DNA from: Streptomyces gardneri
GTDB taxonomy: Bacteria; Actinomycetota; Actinomycetes; Streptomycetales; Streptomycetaceae
Direction: 5' to 3'
DNA length: 64,000 nt
Assembly: GCF_006539185.1 (NCBI RefSeq)
Contig: NZ_BJMN01000043.1
Coordinates: 1 to 64,000, forward strand
Positions 1 through 7,480 of the stretch are shown here, piece after piece. Position numbers and translations under genes: made by a program. The stretch's first letter is position 1. Every line of letters begins with the position of its first letter. Under the pieces are notes generated by a model. The model was not told the DNA's origin, searched no databases, and worked only from the letters and a program-made list of their open reading frames with translations.

Positions 1-223
1 CCAGGATCTTGCTCCTGACGAGGGCGGGGATGTCCGCCCAGGCCTTGGTCGTCACCTCGCCGGCGACGTGCACCAGACCGGTGGTGATCAGCGTCTCGAC
101 CGCGACGCGCGACGTGGGGTCCTCTCGCAGCAGTGCGTCGAGGATGGTGTCGCTGATCTGGTCAGCGATCTTGTCCGGGTGACCCTCGGTGACGGACTCC
201 GAGGTGAACAGACGACGGGACAC
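1..223 (-). CDS. metK: S-adenosylmethionine synthetase, N-terminal part (runs off window)
   Basis: The minus strand reads MSRRLFTSESVTEGHPDKIA followed by DQISDTILDALL, the hallmark N-terminus of methionine adenosyltransferase, which makes SAM from methionine and ATP. The start is GTG at 223-221, preceded by an AGGGAG ribosome-binding site. About 74 residues are present before the window edge and the rest lies outside. The HPDK motif carries the conserved ATP-phosphate-binding histidine of the family. I looked for a SAM riboswitch in the leader and could not recognise one. The gene is divergent from the GH84 gene. Confidence 0.93.
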   Translation of the reverse strand, partial: MSRRLFTSESVTEGHPDKIADQISDTILDALLREDPTSRVAVETLITTGLVHVAGEVTTKAWADIPALVRSKIL

Positions 224-545
224 AACGCTCCCTGGGGTTGCAGCGGCTGCTGACTACACATGACGGACCGGAAGCGGACCGGCCGGCGGACGGCCGACGG
301 ACGGCCGAACCGGATCACATTGAATCCGGCCGCTCCAGGCACCGCCAGAGCAACTCCCCCCTGAAGAGGGCGATAAATCCCCCTGGCCCACCCCCTATTG
401 GCGCACAGGGAGCGCACGGCCGGCGGCCGTGCGCCCACCCCCCTACCTAGGGGCGTTGACCTGCGCCCTTAGGGCTGATGTGGTCCCTAGTGCTCCTGAC
501 CGATACCCGCGGCCCGTCCGCGCGCGACCCGTGGAGAGCGCCCCC
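224..545. other. metK / GH84 divergent intergenic region with three dyads
   Basis: This is 322 bp without a gene. It holds a weak dyad CCGGAT-N8-ATCCGG (310-329), a perfect 10-bp inverted repeat with a 3-nt centre (412-434), the dyad CCCCTA-CC-TAGGGG (440-453) and the short palindrome GCCCTTAGGGC (465-475). A TTGACC hexamer lies at 456-461. Two GGACGGCCG-type direct repeats lie around 287-307. The dyads next to the TTGACC hexamer could be operators or early terminators for the GH84 gene. This is inference from position only. Confidence 0.4.
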
Positions 546-2942
546 ATGCCCTCGACCCGTATCACAGGCGAACCCGGACGCACCCCGCCTCGGATCGCCA
601 CCGCCGCCGCGCTGACCCTGGCCCTGGGACTGCCCCTGGCCCTGCCGGCGAGCGCGGCCCCGGCAGACTCCGCCTCGGCGGACTCCGCCCCGGCCCCCAC
701 CGCGTACGCCACCGCCGCCGTCACGCCCACCCCGCAGCAGTTCGCGCAGCGGGCCGACGCCGTCACCGTCACCCCGACCGTGACGCTGGTGACCGACCCG
801 CGGACCGACCCGGCCGCCCTCCAGGTGGTCGAGAAGGCCCTGCGCGACGCGGGCGCCCGTACCCTCCAGAAGGCCGCCGCCCCCGTCCGCGGCCAACTGA
901 CCGTCCACGTCGGCGGAGTACGGGAGAACCCGGCCTCGGCCGGCGCCCTGACCGCCCTCGGCGTCCCCGGCCCGGCCGGCCTGCCCGCCGACGGCTACGT
1001 CCTCGCGGCGGGCCGCTCCGCCGAGGGCACGGAGCGGATCGTGCTCTCCGGCGTCGACGCCCGGGGCACCTACTACGCCGCCCAGTCGCTGCGCCAACTG
1101 CTGCCGCGCACCACCCTGTCCGGGGCCCGCCTCCAGGGCGTGACCGTGCGGGACTGGCCGGCCGCCGCCGCGCGCGGTGTGGTCGAGGGCTTCTACGACA
1201 CGCCGTGGACCCACGCGACCCGCCTCGACCAGCTCGACTACTACGGCGAGCACAAGCTCGACACGTACATCTACTCGCCGAAGGACGACCCGTACCTCCG
1301 GGCCAAGTGGCGCGAGCCCTATCCGGCCACCGAGGTGACCCGGATCCGGGAGCTGTCCGACCGGGCCCGCGCACGGCACGTCGACTTCACGTACGCCGTC
1401 TCCCCCGGGCTCTCCGTCTGCTACAGCGCGCCCGAGGAGGCCCAGGCGCTGGTCGCCAAGCTGGAGAGCGTCTGGGGCATCGGCGTCCGGTCGTTCTCCG
1501 TGCCGCTGGACGACATCAACTACACGACGTGGAACTGTGAGGCCGACAAGGAGCGGTTCGGCACGGGCGGCGCCGCCGCGGGCGAGGCCCAGGCGCTGTT
1601 CGTGAACCGGGTGAACGAGGGCCTGCGCGCCGCGCATCCGGACGCCGCCCCGCTCCAGACGGTGCCGACGGAGTACTACGACCTCGAGGCGACGCCGTAC
1701 AAGAAGGTCCTGGAGGAGAAGCTCGCGGACGGGGTCCTCGTCCAGTGGACCGGCACCGCGGGCATCGCCCCGGCCATCACCCGCGCCCAGGCCGCCGAGG
1801 CCAAGCGGCTCTTCGGCCACGACGTGCTGCTCTGGGACAACTTCCCGGTCAACGACTACGTCCCCGGCCGGCTGATGCTCGGCCCGCTGGAGGGCCGCGA
1901 GAAGGGCCTCCCGGGGGACCTCGCCGGCTACACGGCGAACCCGATGCCGCAGGCCGACGCCTCCAAGATCGGGCTGTTCACGGTCGCCGAGTACCTCTGG
2001 AGCGACCGCGCCTACGACCCGGGCACCGCGTGGACCGCCGCGCTCGCGGAGCGCGCGGGCGGCGACCGGCGCGTCCGGCAGGCGCTGCGGACCTTCGCCG
2101 ACGGCAGCTTCTTCTCCCGGACGACCGGCCGCCAGTCCCCCGAACTCGCCGCCGCCATCGCCTGCTTCCGCAGGGCGGCCACCGGCGACCGCGCCGCCGC
2201 CGCCGTCCTGGACGGGAAGCTCGCCGCGTTCGAGAACGCTCCGGCCGTCCTCCGGGCCGACCTGCCCGACCGCCGCTTCGTCGAGCAGACGGGACCCTGG
2301 CTGAACTCCGCCGAGGCCTGGGGGACAGCGGCCCGCACCGCGCTCGCCCTGACCGGCGCCGTACGCGAGGGCGACACCGCCGAGGCGGCGCGCCTGCGCG
2401 CACTCCTCCCGGGCCGGGTCGCGCACGCCCAGTCCTACACGTACACCCACCTGTACGGGCTGAAGATCCCGGTCATCGTCGCCGACGGGGTGCTGGACGC
2501 CTTCGTCCTCGACGCCGTCGCCGAGCACGACGTCTCGCTCGGCGTCACCCCCCGCCCGAAGGCCTTCACCAATCTGGAGGCGGACCAGGAGAACCTGATC
2601 CCGCGCGCCGTCGACGGTGACGACTCGACGCACTTCCGCGGCCTCTGGGACCCGAAGCCCGGCGCCCTCGTCGGCCTCGACCTGCGGGCCGAGCGGGCGG
2701 TCGGCAGGGTCGAGCTGGCGCTCGGCGCGTCCGACCGGCCGCAGGGCTACCCCCGCCGCGGCGTGGTCGAGCACTCCCTGGACGGTACGGACTGGCAGCC
2801 GCTCGGCGAGCTGTCGGGCGGCCCCGACACCGTCCTGACGGCCCCGGCCGGCACCAGGGCGCGGTACGTCAGGCTGCGGACCACCGAGGCGCAGACCGGT
2901 CTGGAGACGTGGCTGACGGTGCGGGAGTTCCGCGTGAGCTGA
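546..2942 (+). CDS. Secreted GH84 beta-N-acetylglucosaminidase (O-GlcNAcase / NagJ-like) with C-terminal F5/8-type domain
   Basis: A predicted extracellular hydrolase of 798 residues. It starts with a signal peptide (residues about 1-36, ending ASAAPAD) and a GH20b-like domain (about 60-195). The GH84 catalytic barrel begins at the diagnostic RGVVEGFYDTPWTHATRLDQ stretch. Catalytic aspartates D322-D323 sit in the LDDIN motif, the substrate-assisted pair of this family. The last 140 residues look like an F5/8 type C / CBM32-like sugar-binding module. The enzyme should release terminal GlcNAc from chitin- or glycan-derived substrates. The ATG at 546 is chosen because GGAGAG (533-538) precedes it and the signal peptide follows directly; the upstream in-frame GTG at 429 would add 39 implausible residues. 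Confidence 0.88.
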   Translation: MPSTRITGEPGRTPPRIATAAALTLALGLPLALPASAAPADSASADSAPAPTAYATAAVTPTPQQFAQRADAVTVTPTVTLVTDPRTDPAALQVVEKALRDAGARTLQKAAAPVRGQLTVHVGGVRENPASAGALTALGVPGPAGLPADGYVLAAGRSAEGTERIVLSGVDARGTYYAAQSLRQLLPRTTLSGARLQGVTVRDWPAAAARGVVEGFYDTPWTHATRLDQLDYYGEHKLDTYIYSPKDDPYLRAKWREPYPATEVTRIRELSDRARARHVDFTYAVSPGLSVCYSAPEEAQALVAKLESVWGIGVRSFSVPLDDINYTTWNCEADKERFGTGGAAAGEAQALFVNRVNEGLRAAHPDAAPLQTVPTEYYDLEATPYKKVLEEKLADGVLVQWTGTAGIAPAITRAQAAEAKRLFGHDVLLWDNFPVNDYVPGRLMLGPLEGREKGLPGDLAGYTANPMPQADASKIGLFTVAEYLWSDRAYDPGTAWTAALAERAGGDRRVRQALRTFADGSFFSRTTGRQSPELAAAIACFRRAATGDRAAAAVLDGKLAAFENAPAVLRADLPDRRFVEQTGPWLNSAEAWGTAARTALALTGAVREGDTAEAARLRALLPGRVAHAQSYTYTHLYGLKIPVIVADGVLDAFVLDAVAEHDVSLGVTPRPKAFTNLEADQENLIPRAVDGDDSTHFRGLWDPKPGALVGLDLRAERAVGRVELALGASDRPQGYPRRGVVEHSLDGTDWQPLGELSGGPDTVLTAPAGTRARYVRLRTTEAQTGLETWLTVREFRVS

Positions 2943-3001
2943 CGACCGCACGCGGTCGTCACGACGAAGGGGCCGGGGCGGCGGCACGCCCCGGCCCCCT
3001 C
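2941..3001 (+). terminator. Double hairpin terminator after GH84
   Basis: Two perfect hairpins follow the stop codon. The first has 9-bp arms GACGACCGC/GCGGTCGTC (2941-2960). The second is a 12-bp GC stem (2969-2980 with 2987-2998) around a 6-nt loop. It probably serves both this gene and the convergent alcohol dehydrogenase gene. Confidence 0.8.
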
Positions 3002-3027
3002 CTGCGCCCTCCCCCTACGTCACAGGA

Positions 3028-4080
3028 TCAGATCGTCGACGTGTCGATGACGAAGCGGTACCGGACGTCGCTCGCGACGACCCGCTCGTACGCCTCGTTG
3101 ATCTGCTCCGCGCCGATCACCTCGATCTCGGAGCCGAGACCGTGTGCGGCGCAGAAGTCGAGCATCTCCTGCGTCTCGGCGATACCCCCGATCATCGACC
3201 CGGCGAGGGTCTTGCGGCCGCCGATGAGGGAGAAGAGGTTGAGCGCGACGGGCTCCTCGGGCGCGCCGACGTTGACCAGGGCGCCGTCCGTCTTCACCAG
3301 GCTCAGGTAGGCGCCGAAGTCCAGCGGCGCGGAGACGGTGGAGATGATCAGGTCGAAGGTGCCGGCGAGCTTCGTGAAGGTCTCCGGGTCGCTCGTCGCG
3401 TAGTAGTGGTCGGCGCCCAGCTTGAGGCCGTCCTCCTGCTTCTTCAGCGACTGGCTGAGCACGGTCACCTCGGCGCCGAGCGCGTGGGCGATCTTGACGC
3501 CCATGTGCCCGAGGCCGCCGAGGCCGACGATCGCGACCTTCTTGCCGGGGCCGGCCTGCCAGTGGGCGAGCGGCGAGTAGAGGGTGATGCCGGCGCAGAG
3601 CAGCGGCGCGGCCTCGTCGAGGGCGATGCCCTCGGGGATGCGGAGGGTGTAGTTCTCGTCGACGACGATCCGGGTCGAGTAGCCGCCGTAGGTCGGCTCG
3701 CCGTCCTTGCCGAGCGCGTTGTACGTGCCGGTCATGCCCTGCGTGCAGTACTGCTCGAGGCCCTGCCGGCAGTACGCGCACTCACGGCAGGAGTCGACGA
3801 AGCAGCCGACGCCGACCCGGTCGCCGACCTTGTGCTTCGTGACCCCGGGGCCGACCTCCGCGACGATGCCGGCGATCTCGTGACCGGGGACCATCGGGAA
3901 GATGCCCTCGCCCCAGCCGTCGCGCGCCTGGTGGATGTCCGAGTGGCAGATGCCGGCGTACTTGATGTCGATGAGGACGTCGTGCTCGCCGACGGCCCGG
4001 CGCGGGACGGTGGTGCGCTCCAGCGGGGCGTTGGCGGCGGGTGCGGCGTAGGCGGGGACGGTGGTCGCGTTCGTGGTCAT
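3028..4080 (-). CDS. Zinc-dependent NAD(P) alcohol dehydrogenase, CAD/YahK-type MDR
   Basis: A 350-residue medium-chain dehydrogenase/reductase. C45, H67 and E68 (GHE) are the expected catalytic-zinc ligands, and C98, C101, C104 and C112 form the structural-zinc lobe. The cofactor-binding turn is GLGGLGHMG. Such enzymes interconvert aldehydes and alcohols, often with NADPH and broad substrate range. The length is typical and the ATG at 4080 is the only sensible start. It is transcribed divergently from the XRE/MmyB-type regulator at 4209, with only 128 bp between them, so that regulator probably controls it. The physiological substrate is not evident. Confidence 0.88.
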   Translation of the reverse strand: MTTNATTVPAYAAPAANAPLERTTVPRRAVGEHDVLIDIKYAGICHSDIHQARDGWGEGIFPMVPGHEIAGIVAEVGPGVTKHKVGDRVGVGCFVDSCRECAYCRQGLEQYCTQGMTGTYNALGKDGEPTYGGYSTRIVVDENYTLRIPEGIALDEAAPLLCAGITLYSPLAHWQAGPGKKVAIVGLGGLGHMGVKIAHALGAEVTVLSQSLKKQEDGLKLGADHYYATSDPETFTKLAGTFDLIISTVSAPLDFGAYLSLVKTDGALVNVGAPEEPVALNLFSLIGGRKTLAGSMIGGIAETQEMLDFCAAHGLGSEIEVIGAEQINEAYERVVASDVRYRFVIDTSTI

Positions 4081-4179
4081 GGCTCCAGCCTGCGGGAAGC
4101 CTCGGACATCACCCAGACACCTGCTCTGCCTACGACCGCTGTGCCTACCACTGGCAGGGACAGGTACGTACGTCCGCCC

Positions 4180-4208
4180 GGTCGTACGACCTGGGATAAT
4201 CGGGACGC
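4180..4208 (+). promoter_or_regulatory. Palindromic operator and leaderless promoter of the XRE regulator
   Basis: GGTCGTACGACC (4180-4191) is a perfect 12-bp palindrome directly followed by a GATAAT -10 element (4195-4200). The ATG of the regulator begins 8 nt beyond the hexamer, so the transcript is predicted to be leaderless. The palindrome would lie between -35 and -10, which suits autorepression and control of the divergent dehydrogenase gene. Confidence 0.6.
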
Positions 4209-5075
4209 ATGGATCTCAGTGCCGAACTCAGCGAATTCCTGCGCTCGCGCCGGGCCCGGCTGAAGCCGGAGGACGTGGGGCTGCCGGAGTTCGGGCGCCA
4301 TCGTCGCGTGCCGGGGCTGCGCCGGGAGGAGCTCGCGCAGCTGGCCGGTGTCTCCGTCGCGTACTACACGCGCCTCGAACAGGGCAACGGCAGGAACGTG
4401 TCCATGGAGGTGCTGGACTCGATCGCGCGGGCGCTGCGGCTGAGCGACACGGAGCGGGCGCATCTGACGCACCTGGCGAAGCCCACGATGAAGAAGCGGC
4501 AGCGGGCGGCGATCGCGCGTCCGCAGCGGATCCGTCCGGGGCTCCTCCACCTCCTCGACTCGATGGACGGGGTGCCCGCCGCCCTCGTGGGCCGGCGCCT
4601 CGACATCCTGGCCTGGAACCGGATGGCGCGGGCGCTGATGGGCGACTTCGCGGCCTGGGAGCCGGAGGAGCGGAACATGGCCCGGATGATCTTCCTCGAT
4701 CCGAACGCGCGCGACCTGTACATCGACTGGGAGTGCAAGGCGACCGAGATCGTGAGCGTGCTCCGGCTGTACGCGGGCTGCTACCCGGACGATCCGCAGC
4801 TGCTCGCGCTGGTGGGCGAGCTGTCGGTGAAGAGCGAGGAGTTCCGCTCCCTGTGGGCGGCGCACACGGTGGCCGACAAGGGGCACGGGACGAAGCGGCT
4901 GCGGCATCCGCTGGTGGGCGAGATGACCCTGATGTACGAGTCGATGAAGGTGGCGGGCGACGATCCGGACCTGGTGCTCGTGACGTACCACGCGGAGCCG
5001 GGGACGGCCTCGGCGGACGCGCTGCGGCTGCTCGCCCAATGGGGCGTGGACGAGCCCGCTCCCGTACGGGAGTGA
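4209..5075 (+). CDS. XRE-family regulator with MmyB-like ligand-binding domain
   Basis: A 288-residue DNA-binding protein. An N-terminal Cro/C1 helix-turn-helix (about residues 10-75, including GLRREELAQLAGVSVAYYTR and LEQG) is followed by a MmyB-type C-terminal domain (about 105-275). Related domains have a PAS-like fold and bind fatty acids. In actinobacteria these regulators commonly sit divergent to an oxidoreductase gene, as here, and repress it. No ribosome-binding site precedes the ATG and the -10 lies 8 nt upstream, so translation is probably leaderless. The ligand is unknown. Confidence 0.88.
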   Translation: MDLSAELSEFLRSRRARLKPEDVGLPEFGRHRRVPGLRREELAQLAGVSVAYYTRLEQGNGRNVSMEVLDSIARALRLSDTERAHLTHLAKPTMKKRQRAAIARPQRIRPGLLHLLDSMDGVPAALVGRRLDILAWNRMARALMGDFAAWEPEERNMARMIFLDPNARDLYIDWECKATEIVSVLRLYAGCYPDDPQLLALVGELSVKSEEFRSLWAAHTVADKGHGTKRLRHPLVGEMTLMYESMKVAGDDPDLVLVTYHAEPGTASADALRLLAQWGVDEPAPVRE

Positions 5076-5076
5076 C

Positions 5077-5110
5077 GACGAGGCCCCCTCCACCAGGAGG
5101 GGGCCTCGTC
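5077..5110. terminator. Bidirectional terminator
   Basis: A perfect 15-bp stem (5077-5091 with 5096-5110) with loop ACCA lies between the convergent XRE gene and the L,D-transpeptidase gene. Confidence 0.88.
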
Positions 5111-5126
5111 TGCGTACACGGGGGGA

Positions 5127-6380
5127 TCAGACCTCCGAGCCGGCCTTCCAGTCCGCCCAGCTCATGTTCCAGCCGTTGAGGCCGTTGTCGGGGGCGATCG
5201 TCTTGTCCTTGGAGTTCTGGACGATCACGACGTCACCGACGATCGAGTGGTCGAAGAGCCAGGCGGCCTGCTGGTTCGGGTCGCCGGCGCCCTTGACGTC
5301 GTTCAGACCGACGCAGCCGTGGCTGGTGTTGGCGGAGCCGAAGATCGAGTCCGGGCCCCAGTAGTTGCCGTGGATGAAGGTGCCCGACGTGGACAGGCGC
5401 ATGGCGTGCGGCACGTCCTTGATGTCGTACTCGCCCTTGCCGTCGTCGTCGGTGAAGCCGACGGTCGCGCCGTTCATCCGGGTCTCCTTGAACTTCTCGG
5501 AGATCACCATCTGACCGTTGTAGGTCGGGTTGTCCGGGGAGCCGGCGGAGATCGGGATCGTCTTGATCGTCTTGCCGTCCTGCGTGACCGTCATGGTCTT
5601 GGTGGCGACGTCGACGGTCGAGACCTGGTTGCGGCCGATCTTGAAGGTGACGGTCTTCTGCTGGACGCCGAAGACGCCGTCCGCGCCCTCGACACCGTCG
5701 AGGTCGAGCTTCAGCGTGACCGTGGAGCCCTCGGTCCAGTACTTCTCGGGGCGGAAGTCGAGGCGCTGACCGTTGAACCAGTGCCCGACGACCTCCTGAC
5801 CGGCGCTGGAGGTGACGGTGATGCCGCCCTGGACGGCGGCCTTGTCGGTGATCGCCTTGTTGAAGTTGATCGAGACGGGCATGCCGACGCCGACGGTCGA
5901 GCCGTCCTCCGGGGTGAAGCTCCCGATGAAGCTGTTGGCCTTCGAGACCGTCGTGAAGGACGAGTTCTCGTGGGCCTCCAGGCCGGCCGCGTCCGTGGCG
6001 GTGGCGGCGATCTTGTAGACCGTGGCCCGCTCCAGCTGCTCGCTCGGCTTCCAGCTCAGCCCGTCGGCCGCTATCTCGCCCTTGACCGCGGCGCCCTCGG
6101 CGGACGTCATGGTGACGTCGGTGAGCTTGCCCTCGGTGACGGTGACCTTGGCGTCGTTGTTGATCGACGCGTTCTGGGTGCCGGACTTGGGCGCGATGGT
6201 GATCTGCGCCTTCGAGGTCTTGGCCGCCTCGGCCGCCTCGTCGACCTGCGACTGTGACGGTGGCGTCGTGGACCCGGAGGCGCTGCCGCCGTTGTCGTCG
6301 TTGCACGCCGAGAGCACCAGCACGCCGCCGAGCACCGCGGCCGCGACCGCCAGGCTCTTGCGGCGCTTGCCGTCCGTCAT
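5127..6380 (-). CDS. Lipoprotein L,D-transpeptidase with Ig-like domains (LdtMt2-like)
   Basis: A 417-residue envelope enzyme. It has a lipoprotein signal with lipobox LSAC (lipidated Cys 26), two Ig/BIG-like segments (about residues 55-270), and a YkuD catalytic domain. The YkuD motif HGNYW...SHGCVGL puts the nucleophile at Cys 356. Such enzymes form 3-3 crosslinks in peptidoglycan. The ATG at 6380 is preferred because GGAG lies 9 nt upstream and the signal peptide follows at once; in-frame ATGs at 6395 and 6389 are alternatives. A candidate ECF-type promoter lies upstream at 6436-6463. The gene converges on the XRE gene across a shared terminator. Confidence 0.9.
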   Translation of the reverse strand: MTDGKRRKSLAVAAAVLGGVLVLSACNDDNGGSASGSTTPPSQSQVDEAAEAAKTSKAQITIAPKSGTQNASINNDAKVTVTEGKLTDVTMTSAEGAAVKGEIAADGLSWKPSEQLERATVYKIAATATDAAGLEAHENSSFTTVSKANSFIGSFTPEDGSTVGVGMPVSINFNKAITDKAAVQGGITVTSSAGQEVVGHWFNGQRLDFRPEKYWTEGSTVTLKLDLDGVEGADGVFGVQQKTVTFKIGRNQVSTVDVATKTMTVTQDGKTIKTIPISAGSPDNPTYNGQMVISEKFKETRMNGATVGFTDDDGKGEYDIKDVPHAMRLSTSGTFIHGNYWGPDSIFGSANTSHGCVGLNDVKGAGDPNQQAAWLFDHSIVGDVVIVQNSKDKTIAPDNGLNGWNMSWADWKAGSEV

Positions 6381-6435
6381 CACACGCATCTCCATCGTCG
6401 CCGATTCCCTAGCCAATGCTTGCCAACGCTTACCT

Positions 6436-6475
6436 AAATACCCATGACACCCCGTCCGGTTCCGGAACCGGACGG
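6436..6475 (-). promoter_or_regulatory. SigE-like promoter embedded in a 24-bp perfect palindrome upstream of ldt
   Basis: On the minus strand GGAACC (6463-6458) is followed after 16 nt by GTATTT (6441-6436), resembling ECF sigma-E promoters of Streptomyces. The -35 forms half of a perfect 24-bp palindrome (6452-6475). Distance to the ATG is about 55 nt. Confidence 0.5.
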
Positions 6476-6539
6476 TTTGTGGGGAACACCACTGTTCGAC
6501 ACGCACGGGTGGTACGCATGGTTCCCGAGGCCATGAGAA

Positions 6540-6566
6540 AGGCCCCGGGACACCGTCCCGAGGCCT
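6540..6566 (-). terminator. Hairpin terminator after the acidic hypothetical protein
   Basis: The 12-bp arms AGGCCCCGGGAC and GTCCCGAGGCCT contain one mismatch and close a 3-nt loop, just beyond the stop of the minus-strand gene at 6589. Confidence 0.65.
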
Positions 6567-6588
6567 GTGAGCCGGTGGTCCGCTCCCC

Positions 6589-6963
6589 TTAGGCCCGGCC
6601 GTCGCCGTCCATGTCTTCCGTGTCTTCGGTGTCTTCCCCGTCTTCCGCTTCCCCATCTTCCTCGCCCAGGTCCCACTCCAGGGCATCGGGGTCGTACTCG
6701 ACCTCCTCGGTGCTCCAGGAGGCCTGGACCATCTCGATCCCGGGGACCTCACGGATCAGGTCGAAGGGCTCGACCAGGTAGGCGAGGGCCTCGGCGCTGT
6801 CCTCGCGGGCGGCGGCGCGGGCCTGGACGCGCTCCTCCTCGGGCATGAACTCGTCGCCGTCGATCCGGCCCTCTGCGGCCTCGGTCAGCTCGGCGGGACC
6901 GTCGATCTCCAGGACCAGATCGACACGAAGTCGCACGAAGCGCGTTGTCTCGGAAGTACTCAT
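6589..6963 (-). CDS. Conserved hypothetical protein with acidic C-terminal tail
   Basis: A 124-residue cytoplasmic protein with no signal peptide or membrane segment. Residues 1-100 form a mixed alpha/beta region. The C-terminus from about 95 is almost entirely Glu, Asp, Gly and Thr. It is encoded by short direct repeats of the form TCTTCCGTG. I do not recognise a functional family. ATG at 6963 is supported by the start of typical coding content. It is divergent from the small secreted protein at 7075. Confidence 0.75.
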   Translation of the reverse strand: MSTSETTRFVRLRVDLVLEIDGPAELTEAAEGRIDGDEFMPEEERVQARAAAREDSAEALAYLVEPFDLIREVPGIEMVQASWSTEEVEYDPDALEWDLGEEDGEAEDGEDTEDTEDMDGDGRA

Positions 6964-7074
6964 GCGTCGGAGCGTAGGGTCACCCGGCTCCCGGCTTTCC
7001 CGCGACCCGCTGTTTTCATTAGCATCTGCGGACCGACCGATGTGCGGTTTCCTCAAAGGGGGATCGAAATTTCC

Positions 7075-7350
7075 GTGTCCGCCGCCCGACGCCCACTTCT
7101 CACCGCCACCGCGGCGGGAACACTGCTGTGCGCCCTGTGGTTCGTACCGTCCGCCAACGCCACCGACGAGCAGGGCGGTGTCCGGGTCGGGATCGGCATC
7201 ATCCACGACGACCCCGCCGCGGACGAGGCCCGTCTCGCGGAGACCGGAAACCTGGACACGACGCCGTACCTGCTGGGCGGGACGGGGTTCCTGGGGGTCG
7301 GCGCGGGTTTCGTGGCCCTGGCGATGAGACAGCGGGGCAGGGCTTCCTGA
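7075..7350 (+). CDS. Small secreted, C-terminally membrane-anchored protein
   Basis: A predicted 91-residue protein. The GTG at 7075 is chosen because a GGGGGA ribosome-binding site lies 11 nt upstream and a signal peptide follows (residues about 1-25, cleavage near SANA-TDE). A short exposed segment is followed by a C-terminal hydrophobic stretch (LLGGTGFLGVGAGFVALAM) and a basic tail. This would leave about 35 residues outside the cell. No enzymatic motif is visible and no family is recognised. Confidence 0.65.
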   Translation: MSAARRPLLTATAAGTLLCALWFVPSANATDEQGGVRVGIGIIHDDPAADEARLAETGNLDTTPYLLGGTGFLGVGAGFVALAMRQRGRAS

Positions 7351-7370
7351 ACCCCTGAACCCCGGAGCCC

Positions 7371-7400
7371 CGGAGCCTCTGAGCCCGGAGCCTCTGAGCC
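7371..7400. repeat. 15-bp tandem repeat
   Basis: CGGAGCCTCTGAGCC occurs twice head to tail, with degenerate copies just upstream (7361-7370). It lies between a stop codon and a terminator. Confidence 0.7.
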
Positions 7401-7411
7401 CTGGACACACC

Positions 7412-7444
7412 GAAGGGCCCACCCGGACTCCGGGTGGGCCCTTC
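7412..7444. terminator. Bidirectional terminator
   Basis: A perfect 15-bp stem (7412-7426 with 7430-7444) with a 3-nt loop separates the small secreted protein from the convergent hutH gene. Confidence 0.88.
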
Positions 7445-7480
7445 GCCGCACATACGGCCTTCGCCGTACGTACGGGACGA

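Noticed and set aside
224..430. SAM riboswitch in the metK leader
   Set aside because: No conserved SAM-I or SAM-IV core was recognisable; only short dyads were seen.
478..497. Possible DasR (dre) site upstream of the GH84 gene
   Set aside because: Only the left half TGGTC matches; the GACCA half is absent, so the overall match is weak although DasR control of a GlcNAc enzyme would make sense.
429..545. N-terminal extension of the GH84 protein from GTG 429
   Set aside because: It lacks a ribosome-binding site, covers the hairpin region and would precede the signal peptide by 39 residues.
447..2987. Long antisense open frame over the GH84 gene
   Set aside because: Arg/Gly/Val-rich mirror of a GC-rich gene with no recognisable domain; the same holds for many long antisense frames here.
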